From Actinomycetes bacterium (GTDB lineage Bacteria; Actinomycetota; Actinomycetes; Actinomycetales; Cellulomonadaceae), in contig JAEWGQ010000017.1 in NCBI GenBank assembly GCA_023388235.1, positions 1 through 13,659 of the forward strand: 13,659 nucleotides of DNA. The letters run 5' to 3'. The position numbers and the translations under genes are program-made. The notes beneath the pieces are model-generated. The model did no database searches, was not told the origin of the DNA, and worked only from the letters and a program-made list of their open reading frames with translations. Below are positions 1 through 6,268 of this stretch, one piece after another (positions within the stretch are counted from its first letter, which is position 1; each line of letters opens with the position of its first letter).

Positions 1-1466
1 TCCGCGGACCGGGGGCGGCGGCGGGGATCGGTCGGCACGGTGCCCGCGCCGGCGACCGACGCGAGGAACGCGGCCTCCTGGGCGCCCATCCCCGCCGGGG
101 CCTCCCCCGCCGGCGCCTGACCGCGTGCCCCGGCCGCGCCCGGCGGCTCCGCGAACAGGGCGTGCAGGAAGTTCTGGTGCGCGGCGTTCTCCTCGAGCCG
201 GCGCACCAGGTACGAGATCGCGACGTCGAAGTCCTGCCGCGCGACGACCGGCGTGTACAGCAGCACCTGACCGACGTCGCGCTGCACCGCGCGGGCCTGG
301 GCGGGCGCCATGCCCTGCAGCATCTCGACGTCGAGCGCCTCGGTGACGCCCCGGTGCTGGGCCAGCAGGTGCGCGTAGGCGACGTGGAACAGGTTGTGGC
401 TCGCGACGCCGACGCGCAGCGCGGCGGTGGCCGCCGGGTCGAGGGCGGCGCGCACCAGGCGGACGTAGTGCGCGTCGACGTCGGGCTTGCCGGCGTACGG
501 CGCCTGCTCCCAGCCGTGCAGCTCGGCCTCGACCTGCTCCATCGCGAGGTTCGCGCCCTTGACCAGCCGGACCTTGAGCCGTGCCCCGCCGTCGGCGACG
601 CGCCGCCGGGCGATCGCGGTGAGCTCCTCCAGCGCGGCGGACGCGTCCGGCAGGTACGCCTGCAGGACGATCCCGGCCTCGTGGTCGCGCAGGCCGGGGT
701 CGGCGACGAGCTCGGCGAACACCCGGACCGTGAGGGCGAGGTCGCGGTACTCCTCCATGTCGAGGTTGAGGAACGTGCCGTGCGCGGCGGCCGCGCGGTA
801 CAGCGGCCGGAGCCGGTCGACGACGCGGCGCACGCTGCCGTCGGTGTCCCAGGTGGACAGCTGGCTGGCGACGGCGGACACCTTGACCGAGACGTAGTCG
901 ACGTCGGGGCGGGCGACCAGCTCGGTGACGCGGCGCAGCCGGCGGTCGGCCTCGTCCTCGCCGAGCACGGCCTCGCCGAGCAGGTTGAGGTTGAGGCGGA
1001 ACCCGTCGCGCCGCGCGCGGGCGAGGTGCGGGCCGAGGCCGGGGCCGGCGTCGGCGACGAGGTGCCCGACGAGCTGGCGCAGCCGCACCCGGGCGGCGGG
1101 GACGACGACCCCGGGCAGCAGCGGGGCGAGGCGGGCGCCGACGCCGAGCAGCACGCGGTCCGCGGGGCCGAGGAAGCCGCGGGCGTCGCCGGCGCGGTGG
1201 CCCAGGTCGGCGAGCTCGGCGGCGGCGACCCGCACGTCGTGCGGGCGGGCGACCCGGTCGACGAACCGCACGGCGAGCTCCAGCCCCGCGGGGTCCCCGA
1301 CGAGGGCGGCGAGCCGGCCGGTGGCGCGGCGCTCGGCCGGCGTCTCGTCCCCCGCGGTGGCGGCGAGCCAGCGGTGCGCGAGCGCCACGGCGGCGCCGGT
1401 CAGGTCGTCCGCGGGCGCGTCGCCGGGGAGGGCGGCCCCGGCGGCCGCGTCGTGGGTGGTCGTCAT
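1..1466 (-). CDS. putA: Bifunctional proline dehydrogenase / P5C dehydrogenase PutA, N-terminal part (runs off left edge)
   Basis: Oxidises proline to pyrroline-5-carboxylate (FAD, electrons to the quinone pool) and, through the part outside the window, P5C to glutamate. The 488 visible residues cover the whole proline dehydrogenase barrel: LNLNLLGEAVLGE (158-170), SVKVSA (193-198), DMEEYRD (236-242), LQAYLPD (269-275), VRLVKGA (299-305), ASHN (355-358), EMLQGM (381-386) and the substrate-binding SYLVRRLEENAAHQNF (418-433, with the Arg pair R422/R423). After that comes a Pro/Ala-rich linker ending in VPTDPRR, as in long actinobacterial PutA proteins of about 1,150 residues, so a C-terminal aldehyde dehydrogenase is expected beyond base 1. 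There is no N-terminal ribbon-helix-helix domain, so unlike enterobacterial PutA it should not regulate itself by DNA binding. The ATG start has GACGAT exactly 6 nt upstream and no Shine-Dalgarno, suggesting leaderless translation. The bifunctional call is inference, because the second domain is not visible. Confidence 0.93.
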   Translation of the reverse strand, partial: MTTTHDAAAGAALPGDAPADDLTGAAVALAHRWLAATAGDETPAERRATGRLAALVGDPAGLELAVRFVDRVARPHDVRVAAAELADLGHRAGDARGFLGPADRVLLGVGARLAPLLPGVVVPAARVRLRQLVGHLVADAGPGLGPHLARARRDGFRLNLNLLGEAVLGEDEADRRLRRVTELVARPDVDYVSVKVSAVASQLSTWDTDGSVRRVVDRLRPLYRAAAAHGTFLNLDMEEYRDLALTVRVFAELVADPGLRDHEAGIVLQAYLPDASAALEELTAIARRRVADGGARLKVRLVKGANLAMEQVEAELHGWEQAPYAGKPDVDAHYVRLVRAALDPAATAALRVGVASHNLFHVAYAHLLAQHRGVTEALDVEMLQGMAPAQARAVQRDVGQVLLYTPVVARQDFDVAISYLVRRLEENAAHQNFLHALFAEPPGAAGARGQAPAGEAPAGMGAQEAAFLASVAGAGTVPTDPRRRPRSA

Positions 1467-1471
1467 CCCGA

Positions 1472-1511
1472 GATCGTCCCCGATCGCTCCGCAGCCGTCT
1501 TGCACCGATCG
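1472..1511. promoter_or_regulatory. Direct GATCG repeats in the putA / araC divergent intergenic region
   Basis: GATCG occurs at 1472-1476, 1482-1486 and 1507-1511. The first two are exactly one helical turn (10 bp) apart; the last two share the longer core CCGATCGC (1480-1487 and 1505-1512) and are 25 bp apart. The repeats overlap the putative putA -10. AraC-family proteins usually bind direct repeats, and such a regulator is encoded next door, so this is a plausible operator. That is inference; GATCG is also a common pentamer in high-GC DNA. Confidence 0.25.
1473..1478 (-). promoter_or_regulatory. Putative -10 element of putA, leaderless arrangement
   Basis: On the minus strand GACGAT occupies 1478-1473, followed by six bases (CTCGGG) and the ATG at 1466. 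A at -11 and T at -7 match the actinobacterial -10 pattern nAnnnT, with +1 falling on the A of the start codon. No convincing -35 hexamer is visible. The same arrangement precedes three other genes in this window. Confidence 0.5.
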
Positions 1512-1561
1512 CCCGGGCCGGGGCGCCGGATCCGTGACACGTGGCGGTGCCGCGCAGGACC

Positions 1562-1567
1562 TACGCT
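1562..1567 (+). promoter_or_regulatory. Putative -10 element of the PAS-AraC regulator gene
   Basis: TACGCT fits TAnnnT, and a transcription start about 7 nt further on would fall at about 1574, giving a 0-3 nt leader before the ATG at 1577. No Shine-Dalgarno precedes that ATG. A -35 candidate (GTGACA, 1534-1539) is 22 bp away, which is too far for a good promoter. Confidence 0.35.
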
Positions 1568-1576
1568 GCCCCCGAC

Positions 1577-2461
1577 ATGGAACGCCGTCCACCGCTGCCG
1601 CCCCACGCCGAGGCCCGGGCCCTGCTGCGCGCCCTGACGCCCGCGCTGCTGCGGCTGTGCGACGACCTGACGGGCACGATGTTCTGCGCGAAGGACCGCA
1701 CCGGCCGCTACGTGGTCGTGAACGAGGCGTTCGTGCGGCGGACCTGCGAGCGCTCGCGCCGGGCGGTGGTCGGGCGCACCGCCGCGGAGCTGTTCGAGCC
1801 GCACCTCGCCGCGCGCTACGACGCGCAGGACCGCGAGGTGCTGGACGGCGGCCGGCCGCTGCACCGCGAGCTGGAGCTGATCCGGCGGCCGGGCGGGGCC
1901 CCGGGCTGGTACCTGACCTCCAAGGAGCCGGTCCGCGACGACGCCGGCCAGGTGGTCGGCCTGGTCAGCGTCTCGCAGGCGCTGCGCGCCCAGGACGCCG
2001 ACGAGGCCACGGTCGCCGCGCTGTCCCGTGCGGCCGCGGTCGTGCAGTCCCGCCTGGCCGACCCGCCGTCGGTCGCGGAGCTCGCCGCCGCCGCGGGCTG
2101 CTCGACGTCGACGCTGGACCGCCGCACGCGCCGCGTGTACGCGCTGTCGCCGCAGCAGTACGTGCTGCGGGCGCGGGTGGACCGGGCGGCGGCGCTCCTC
2201 GGGGGGACGGACCTGCCGCTGGCGGAGGTGGCGGCGGCGACGGGGTTCTACGACCAGGCGTCGTTCACCCGGACGTTCGGGCGGCTGACCGGCGAGACCC
2301 CGGCGCAGTTCCGCCGTGCGGCCGGACCGGCGGCCCCGCCACCGGCGCCGCCCTGGCCGGGTGAGCCCGACCCTGCACCGCGCGAGCCCGCCGCCCCCGA
2401 GCCCGCCCGGCCCGACCCCGCCGTGCCCGACGCGTCCGGCTGCGCGACGATGGGGCGATGA
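1577..2461 (+). CDS. PAS-domain AraC-family transcriptional regulator
   Basis: A 294-residue predicted one-component regulator. Residues about 26-135 form a PAS fold (FCAKDRTGRYVVVNEAFVRRT and a GLVSVSQ strand). Residues about 153-247 are an AraC-type double helix-turn-helix, with PSVAELAAAAGCSTSTLDRR as the first HTH and PLAEVAAATGFYDQASFTRTF...ETPAQFRR as the second, the family's most conserved part. Residues 250-294 are a Pro/Ala/Glu-rich tail of unknown role. I prefer ATG 1577 to the in-frame GTG at 1541 because homology-like sequence begins after it and a TACGCT -10 lies just upstream. The gene is divergent from putA and overlaps the aldo/keto reductase start by 4 nt (ATGA). Its position suggests control of putA and/or the downstream genes; its ligand cannot be told from sequence. 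Confidence 0.88.
   Translation: MERRPPLPPHAEARALLRALTPALLRLCDDLTGTMFCAKDRTGRYVVVNEAFVRRTCERSRRAVVGRTAAELFEPHLAARYDAQDREVLDGGRPLHRELELIRRPGGAPGWYLTSKEPVRDDAGQVVGLVSVSQALRAQDADEATVAALSRAAAVVQSRLADPPSVAELAAAAGCSTSTLDRRTRRVYALSPQQYVLRARVDRAAALLGGTDLPLAEVAAATGFYDQASFTRTFGRLTGETPAQFRRAAGPAAPPPAPPWPGEPDPAPREPAAPEPARPDPAVPDASGCATMGR
2446..2451 (+). promoter_or_regulatory. Putative internal -10 element for the aldo/keto reductase gene
   Basis: GACGAT lies inside the last codons of the PAS-AraC gene, followed by GGGGCG and the ATG at 2458: the same hexamer and the same 6-nt spacing as putA. If functional, the reductase could be transcribed alone from a leaderless mRNA as well as by coupling to the regulator. 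Confidence 0.4.
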
Positions 2462-3234
2462 CCACCATCCCCACCATCACCCTGCCCGGCGGCGAGATGC
2501 CGCTCCTCGGTCTCGGCACGTGGCAGTCCGAGGGCTCCGACGCCGAGCGGGCCGTCATCACCGCGCTCGAGCTCGGGTACACCCACGTCGACACCGCGAC
2601 GGGCTACGGCAACCAGGCCGAGGTCGGCCGTGCGCTGGCGGCCGTCGACGTCGACCGCGACGACGTGTTCGTCACCACCAAGCTGCCGCCGGACCACGCG
2701 GGCCGCGAGCGGCAGACGCTCATGGAGTCGCTCGCCGAGCTCGGCACCGACCACCTGGACCTGTGGCTGGTGCACTGGCCGCCGAACAAGCAGGCCACGC
2801 CGGCCACCTGGGAGCAGTTCATCGCGGCGCGGGACGAGGGCCTGGTCCGCTCGATCGGGGTGTCGAACTACTCGATCGCCCAGATCGACGAGCTGATCGC
2901 CGCGACGGGCGAGGCGCCCGCCGTGAACCAGATCCCGTGGAGCCCGGGCGACTACGACGCCGACCTCGTCGCGGAGCACGAGAAGCGCGGCGTGCGGATC
3001 GAGGGCTACAGCCCGTTCAAGCGGACGGACCTCGACGACCCGGTGCTCACGGCCATCGCCGAGGAGCACGGCGTGAGCACGCGGCAGGTGGTGCTGCGCT
3101 GGCACCTGGACCACGGCATCGTCGTGATCCCGAAGTCGACGCACCGGGAGCGGATCGCGCAGAACCTGGACGTCGTGTCGTTCTCGCTGTCGCCGGACGA
3201 GGTGGCGCGGATCGACGGCCTCGGCCGCCGCTGA
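2458..3234 (+). CDS. Aldo/keto reductase (2,5-diketo-gluconate reductase-like)
   Basis: A 258-residue, single-domain TIM-barrel oxidoreductase expected to reduce aldehydes or ketones with NADPH in the cytoplasm. The catalytic tetrad is complete: D45 and Y50 in HVDTATGYGN, K75 in TTKLPP, H106 in LWLVHWPP. The cofactor motif IPKSTHRERIAQNLDV (224-239) and the barrel signature GLVRSIGVSNYS (128-139) are present, and the length is slightly below the usual 270-280. The usual VNQIExHP segment reads VNQIPWSPGDYD (156-167), so the active-site rim is non-standard and substrate cannot be inferred. The ATG overlaps the regulator's TGA (ATGA), implying translational coupling. A strong hairpin follows the gene. 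Confidence 0.9.
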   Translation: MTTIPTITLPGGEMPLLGLGTWQSEGSDAERAVITALELGYTHVDTATGYGNQAEVGRALAAVDVDRDDVFVTTKLPPDHAGRERQTLMESLAELGTDHLDLWLVHWPPNKQATPATWEQFIAARDEGLVRSIGVSNYSIAQIDELIAATGEAPAVNQIPWSPGDYDADLVAEHEKRGVRIEGYSPFKRTDLDDPVLTAIAEEHGVSTRQVVLRWHLDHGIVVIPKSTHRERIAQNLDVVSFSLSPDEVARIDGLGRR

Positions 3235-3258
3235 CCGGCGCACCCGCCGCGACCCGCC

Positions 3259-3302
3259 CGGGCCCGCCGCACACCCCCGTCGGGCGGTGCGCGGCGGGCC
3301 CG
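3259..3302 (+). terminator. Strong GC hairpin after the aldo/keto reductase gene
   Basis: Arms 3260-3270 (GGGCCCGCCGC) and 3291-3301 (GCGGCGGGCCC) are perfect complements, extended by a C-G pair outside (3259/3302) and, past one mismatch, by four pairs inside (3272-3275 with 3286-3289). There is no T-run behind it, as is common for high-GC actinobacterial terminators. It sits 25 bp after the reductase stop and 87 bp before gdhA, separating the two transcripts. Confidence 0.6.
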
Positions 3303-3307
3303 TGTGG

Positions 3308-3313
3308 CACAGT
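3308..3313 (+). promoter_or_regulatory. Weak candidate -10 for gdhA
   Basis: CACAGT fits nAnnnT and is preceded by TGG (extended -10 form), just after the hairpin. It would give a leader of about 70 nt to the gdhA ATG. No -35 hexamer is clear. The call rests on position and one short motif only. Confidence 0.25.
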
Positions 3314-3376
3314 GTCCGGGACCCGGCGGTCCTCCGCGGGGGCGGCGACGAGGCCGCGCCCGGGCCGCCGGACGCT

Positions 3377-3381
3377 GGAGG
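3377..3381 (+). promoter_or_regulatory. Ribosome binding site of gdhA
   Basis: GGAGG with an 8-nt spacer to the ATG at 3390. This decides the start: the reading frame is open far upstream, through the reductase gene, but only this ATG has a Shine-Dalgarno. Confidence 0.7.
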
Positions 3382-3389
3382 CCCCTGGC

Positions 3390-4688
3390 ATGACCGCAAC
3401 CGTGTCCGGGTCGGACGCGTCGCCCACCCCCGCGACGCCGCCCGCCCGCACGTCTCCCCTGACCACCGCCCTCGCCCAGCTGGGTTCCGCCGTGGAGCTG
3501 CTCGGCTACGACGAGGGCGTGCACCGGATGCTCGCGACCCCGCGCCGCGAGCTGCACGTCGCGGTGCCGCTGCGCCGCGACGACGGCGGCATCGAGCTGC
3601 TGTCCGGCTACCGGGTGCAGCACAACATCTCCCGCGGCCCCGGCAAGGGCGGCCTGCGGTACGCGCCGGGCGTGGACATCGAGGAGGTCCGCGCCCTGGC
3701 GATGTGGATGACGTGGAAGTGCGCCGTCGTCGAGCTGCCGTACGGCGGCGCGAAGGGCGGGGTGGCGATCGACCCCCGCGGCTACTCCCCCGCCGAGCTC
3801 GAGCGCGTGACCCGGCGCTACACCTCGGAGATCATGCCGATCATCGGCCCGGAGCGGGACATCATGGCCCCGGACGTCGGGACCACGGAGCAGACGATGT
3901 CCTGGGTGATGGACACGTACTCCGTGAACGCCGGGTACACGATCCCGGCGGTCGTGACCGGCAAGCCGCTCGCCGTGGGCGGGTCCCTGGGCCGGGCGAC
4001 GGCGACCTCGCGCGGGGTCGTGCACGTGACGGCGGCCGCGCTCGCCGACGCCGGCGCGGACCTGTCCGAGGTCACCGCGGCGGTGCAGGGCTTCGGGAAG
4101 GTCGGCTCGCACGCGGCGCGGTTCCTCGCCGAGGGCGGCGCGCGCGTGGTGGCCGTGAGCGACCAGTACGGCGCGGTGCACGCGCCCGACGGCCTGGACG
4201 TCGCCGCCCTCACCGCGCACGTCGCGAGCACCGGCTCGGTCGTGGGCTTCGCGGGCGCGGACCCGATCGGCAACGCCGAGCTGCTGGGCCTGGACGTCGA
4301 CGTGCTGATCCCCGCGGCGGTCGAGGACGTGCTGGACGAGGAGACCGCTCGCACCGTGAAGGCCCGCTGGGTGGTGGAGGGCGCGAACGGCCCGACCACC
4401 AGCGGCGGCGACCGCGTGCTCGCCGAGCGCGGGATCACGGTGGTGCCGGACATCCTGGCGAACGCCGGCGGCGTCGTCGTGTCCTACTTCGAGTGGGTGC
4501 AGGCGCAGCAGGCGTACTGGTGGACGGAGCGGGAGATCGAGGACCGCCTGGAGCAGCGGATGCGCGCCTCCTACGCGGCGGTCGCGCAGCGGGCGCGGGC
4601 GGACGGCATCTCGCTGCGGGACGCGGCCCTGGTGATCGGGGTGCGCCGGGTGGCGGAGGCGCACCAGCTGCGCGGCCTGTACCCGTGA
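3390..4688 (+). CDS. gdhA: Glutamate dehydrogenase (Glu/Leu/Phe/Val dehydrogenase family)
   Basis: A 432-residue hexameric-type dehydrogenase, predicted to interconvert glutamate and 2-oxoglutarate plus ammonium in the cytoplasm. K86 (SRGPGKGGLRY), K110, K122 (YGGAKGG, catalytic), D162 (APDVGT) and S365 (VVVSYFEW) correspond by motif to the classical clostridial GDH substrate and catalytic residues. K86 and S365 bind the side-chain carboxylate, and leucine and valine dehydrogenases lack that lysine, so glutamate specificity is well supported. The dinucleotide fold carries GFGKVG at 234-239, followed by VVAVSDQYG; NAD versus NADP preference I cannot decide. About 20 N-terminal residues are Ser/Pro/Thr-rich and probably disordered. 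It lies downstream of the putA regulator region and uses the product of PutA; a hairpin follows its stop. Translation starts behind a clear GGAGG. Confidence 0.93.
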   Translation: MTATVSGSDASPTPATPPARTSPLTTALAQLGSAVELLGYDEGVHRMLATPRRELHVAVPLRRDDGGIELLSGYRVQHNISRGPGKGGLRYAPGVDIEEVRALAMWMTWKCAVVELPYGGAKGGVAIDPRGYSPAELERVTRRYTSEIMPIIGPERDIMAPDVGTTEQTMSWVMDTYSVNAGYTIPAVVTGKPLAVGGSLGRATATSRGVVHVTAAALADAGADLSEVTAAVQGFGKVGSHAARFLAEGGARVVAVSDQYGAVHAPDGLDVAALTAHVASTGSVVGFAGADPIGNAELLGLDVDVLIPAAVEDVLDEETARTVKARWVVEGANGPTTSGGDRVLAERGITVVPDILANAGGVVVSYFEWVQAQQAYWWTEREIEDRLEQRMRASYAAVAQRARADGISLRDAALVIGVRRVAEAHQLRGLYP

Positions 4689-4695
4689 CGGGCGC

Positions 4696-4726
4696 CCGGC
4701 GGCGGGAAGCACGGGCCCGCCGCCGG
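4696..4726 (+). terminator. Hairpin terminator after gdhA
   Basis: Perfect 11-bp stem, 4696-4706 (CCGGCGGCGGG) with 4716-4726 (CCCGCCGCCGG), and a 9-nt loop. It begins 8 nt after the gdhA stop and is followed by TGTTG rather than a full T-run. Its right arm ends only 14 nt before the next gene's GTG, so it may also affect that gene's initiation. Confidence 0.6.
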
Positions 4727-4740
4727 TGTTGCCCCGTGGT

Positions 4741-5760
4741 GTGAGCACCCCGCTGTCCGTCCTGGACCTGTCCCCCGTCGGCACCGGCCGCACGTCCGCC
4801 GACGCCCTCGCCGACACCACCGCCCTGGCGCGCGCCGCCGACCGGCTCGGCTACCACCGGTTCTGGGTGGCCGAGCACCACGCCATGCCGGCGGTCGCGT
4901 CGACCTCGCCGGCGGTGCTGCTCGCGCACCTCGCCGCGGTGACGGAGCGCATCCGGCTCGGCTCGGGCGGCGTGATGCTGCCGAACCACCCCGCGCTGGT
5001 GGTGGCGGAGCAGTTCGCGATGCTGGAGGCGCTGCACCCCGGCCGGATCGACCTGGGCATCGGGCGCGCGCCCGGCGCCGACCCGGCGACCGCCGCGGCG
5101 CTGCGGCGCACCGTCGAGGGCCTGGGCGCCGAGGACTTCCCCGCCGAGCTGCTCGACGTGCTGTCCCTGCTCGGCCAGCTCCCCGCGGGGCGCGCCGCGA
5201 GCGCCACGGCCGCGCGCCTGTCCGCGACCCCGGCGGCGACCGGCACGCCGCAGGTCTGGCTGCTGGGCTCGTCGACCTTCAGCGCGCAGCTCGCCGGTGA
5301 GCTGGGCCTGCCGTTCTCGTACGCGCACCACTTCAACACGGGGATCACCACGGCGGCCGCGGACGTGTACCGGTCGGCGTTCCGCCCGTCCGCGGTGCTC
5401 GACGCGCCGCACCTCATGGTGTCCGCGTCCGTGATCGTGGCGGAGTCCGAGGAGCGCGCGGCGTGGCTCGCCGGCCCGAGCAAGGTCATGGCGCTGCGGC
5501 TGCGCAGCCGCGGGGCGCTGGCCCCCGTGGAGACGCCCGAGGACGCCGCCGCGATGCTGGACGCGCTCGACCCGGAGCAGGCGCGGGACTTCTTCGACCG
5601 CGTGCCCGGCACCCAGCTCGCGACGACCGCGGACCGGGCGGTCCCGGCGCTGCGCGAGCTGGTGGACCGGACCGGCGCCGACGAGCTGGTGGTCACGTCC
5701 ACCACGCACGCCGTCGAGGACCGCGTGGCCACGCTGGAGGCGCTCGCCGCCGCCTGGTGA
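4741..5760 (+). CDS. LLM-class flavin-dependent oxidoreductase (MsnO8/YhbW-like)
   Basis: A 339-residue bacterial luciferase-like monooxygenase family protein, expected to use reduced FMN or F420. Typical features: the N-terminal LSVLDLSPVG strand, YHRFWVAEHHAMP (38-50), RIRLGSGGVMLPNHPALVVAEQF, and LHPGRIDLGIGRAPG (98-112) at the flavin-binding end. Mid-protein WLLGSSTFSAQLAGELGLPFSYAHHF is also characteristic of the MsnO8-type subgroup. The substrate is unknown for most of this subgroup. I choose GTG 4741 because family members begin a few residues before LSVLDLSP; the frame is open upstream to 4726 with only another GTG there. No Shine-Dalgarno is visible and a hairpin ends 14 nt upstream. 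No functional link to the neighbours is evident. Confidence 0.88.
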   Translation: MSTPLSVLDLSPVGTGRTSADALADTTALARAADRLGYHRFWVAEHHAMPAVASTSPAVLLAHLAAVTERIRLGSGGVMLPNHPALVVAEQFAMLEALHPGRIDLGIGRAPGADPATAAALRRTVEGLGAEDFPAELLDVLSLLGQLPAGRAASATAARLSATPAATGTPQVWLLGSSTFSAQLAGELGLPFSYAHHFNTGITTAAADVYRSAFRPSAVLDAPHLMVSASVIVAESEERAAWLAGPSKVMALRLRSRGALAPVETPEDAAAMLDALDPEQARDFFDRVPGTQLATTADRAVPALRELVDRTGADELVVTSTTHAVEDRVATLEALAAAW

Positions 5761-5790
5761 CACGCCCGGCGCCCGGCGGCGCGCCCACCC

Positions 5791-5887
5791 TCCGGTTCCC
5801 CGCCCCGCCGTCCGGTGCCCCGCCCACCCTCCGGTTCCCCGCCCCGCCGTCCGGTGCCCCGCCCGCCGTCCGCTGCCGCGCCCGTTG
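5791..5887. repeat. Intergenic tandem repeat, five copies of a 19/20-bp unit
   Basis: Consecutive units at 5791-5810, 5811-5829, 5830-5849, 5850-5868 and 5869-5887 all start TCCG and share the core TCCGGTkCCCCGCCC, the last being degenerate. Units alternate between a TTCCCC and a TGCCCC form, giving an exact 39-bp higher-order repeat (5782-5820 equals 5821-5859). It fills nearly all of the gap between the oxidoreductase stop (5760) and the META gene start (5908), is C-rich on the + strand, and has no recognised coding role. Confidence 0.85.
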
Positions 5888-5895
5888 CCGGGTGC

Positions 5896-5901
5896 GATGA
5901 T
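5896..5901 (+). promoter_or_regulatory. Putative extended -10 element of the META-domain gene, leaderless
   Basis: GATGAT preceded by TGC (extended -10 form) and followed by exactly six bases (CGGGGC) and the GTG at 5908. A falls at -11 and T at -7 if transcription starts on the GTG. No Shine-Dalgarno is present. Identical hexamer and spacing occur before hemH. Confidence 0.5.
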
Positions 5902-5907
5902 CGGGGC

Positions 5908-6267
5908 GTGGACGAGGTCGTCGGGCGCACGTGGCAGTTCGTCGAGGTGGCCGGCGTGCCGGTCGGGGACGCCGGGCGGGCGCGGCCGTCCCTGACGTTC
6001 GCCGGCGACGGCCAGGTCTACGGGACGGGCGGCGTGAACCGGCTGCGCGGCACGTGGTCCCACGCGGACGGCACGCTGACGTTCGGCCCGGTGGCGACGA
6101 CCCTCATGGCCGGCACCCCGGAGCACATGGCGCGCGAGCGCGCGGTGCTGGACCTGCTCGGGGAGCCGCTGACGGTCGCGGTGGCCGGCGGCGCGCTGCT
6201 GCTCACCGACGGCGCGGGGCGGGTCAGCCGCCTGCTGCCCGCCCCGCCCGGGGAGTCCGAGGTCTGA
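5908..6267 (+). CDS. Small META-domain (HslJ-like) protein
   Basis: A 119-residue protein made almost entirely of one META domain. Visible family elements: TWQF near the N-terminus, RPSLTFAGDGQVYGTGGVNRLRGTW (26-50), GTLTFGPVATTLMAGTPEHMARERAVLDLL (55-84), and a C-terminal strand pair ending GALLLTDGAGRVSRLL. META domains occur in heat-induced HslJ and secreted or membrane proteins; biochemical function is unsettled. Here there is no signal peptide or lipobox, so it looks cytoplasmic. The GTG 5908 start fits both the domain boundary and the leaderless promoter signal; the frame stays open upstream through the repeats but that extension is low-complexity Pro/Arg. It converges on hemQ with 1 nt between stop codons. 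Confidence 0.82.
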   Translation: MDEVVGRTWQFVEVAGVPVGDAGRARPSLTFAGDGQVYGTGGVNRLRGTWSHADGTLTFGPVATTLMAGTPEHMARERAVLDLLGEPLTVAVAGGALLLTDGAGRVSRLLPAPPGESEV

Positions 6268-6268
6268 C

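Noticed and set aside
1534..1543. GTGACA -35 box and CACGTG palindrome before the regulator gene
   Set aside because: The hexamer is 22 bp from the only -10 candidate, and a lone 6-bp palindrome is expected by chance.
162..1637. Long rightward open frame of about 490 codons opposite putA
   Set aside because: Its translation is Val/Gly/Arg-rich with no family resemblance, and it lies antisense to a clear proline dehydrogenase. High-GC third positions keep the opposite frame open.
2316..3389. Upstream in-frame extension of gdhA making a 790-residue protein
   Set aside because: The added part reads the aldo/keto reductase in the wrong frame (Arg/Pro/Gly-rich), crosses a strong hairpin, and the ATG at 3390 has a proper GGAGG.
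3006..4820. Leftward open frame of about 600 codons opposite gdhA
   Set aside because: Composition is Arg/Gly/His/Val-rich with no motifs; it mirrors the codon bias of gdhA.
5782..5887. Possible CRISPR-like array
   Set aside because: The units are directly contiguous with no unique spacers and are not palindromic; it is a plain tandem repeat.
4435..6126. Leftward open frame covering the flavin oxidoreductase and the tandem repeats, with GWAGHRTAGRGTG-type peptide repeats
   Set aside because: The peptide repeat simply translates the DNA repeat; the rest is antisense to a well-supported gene.
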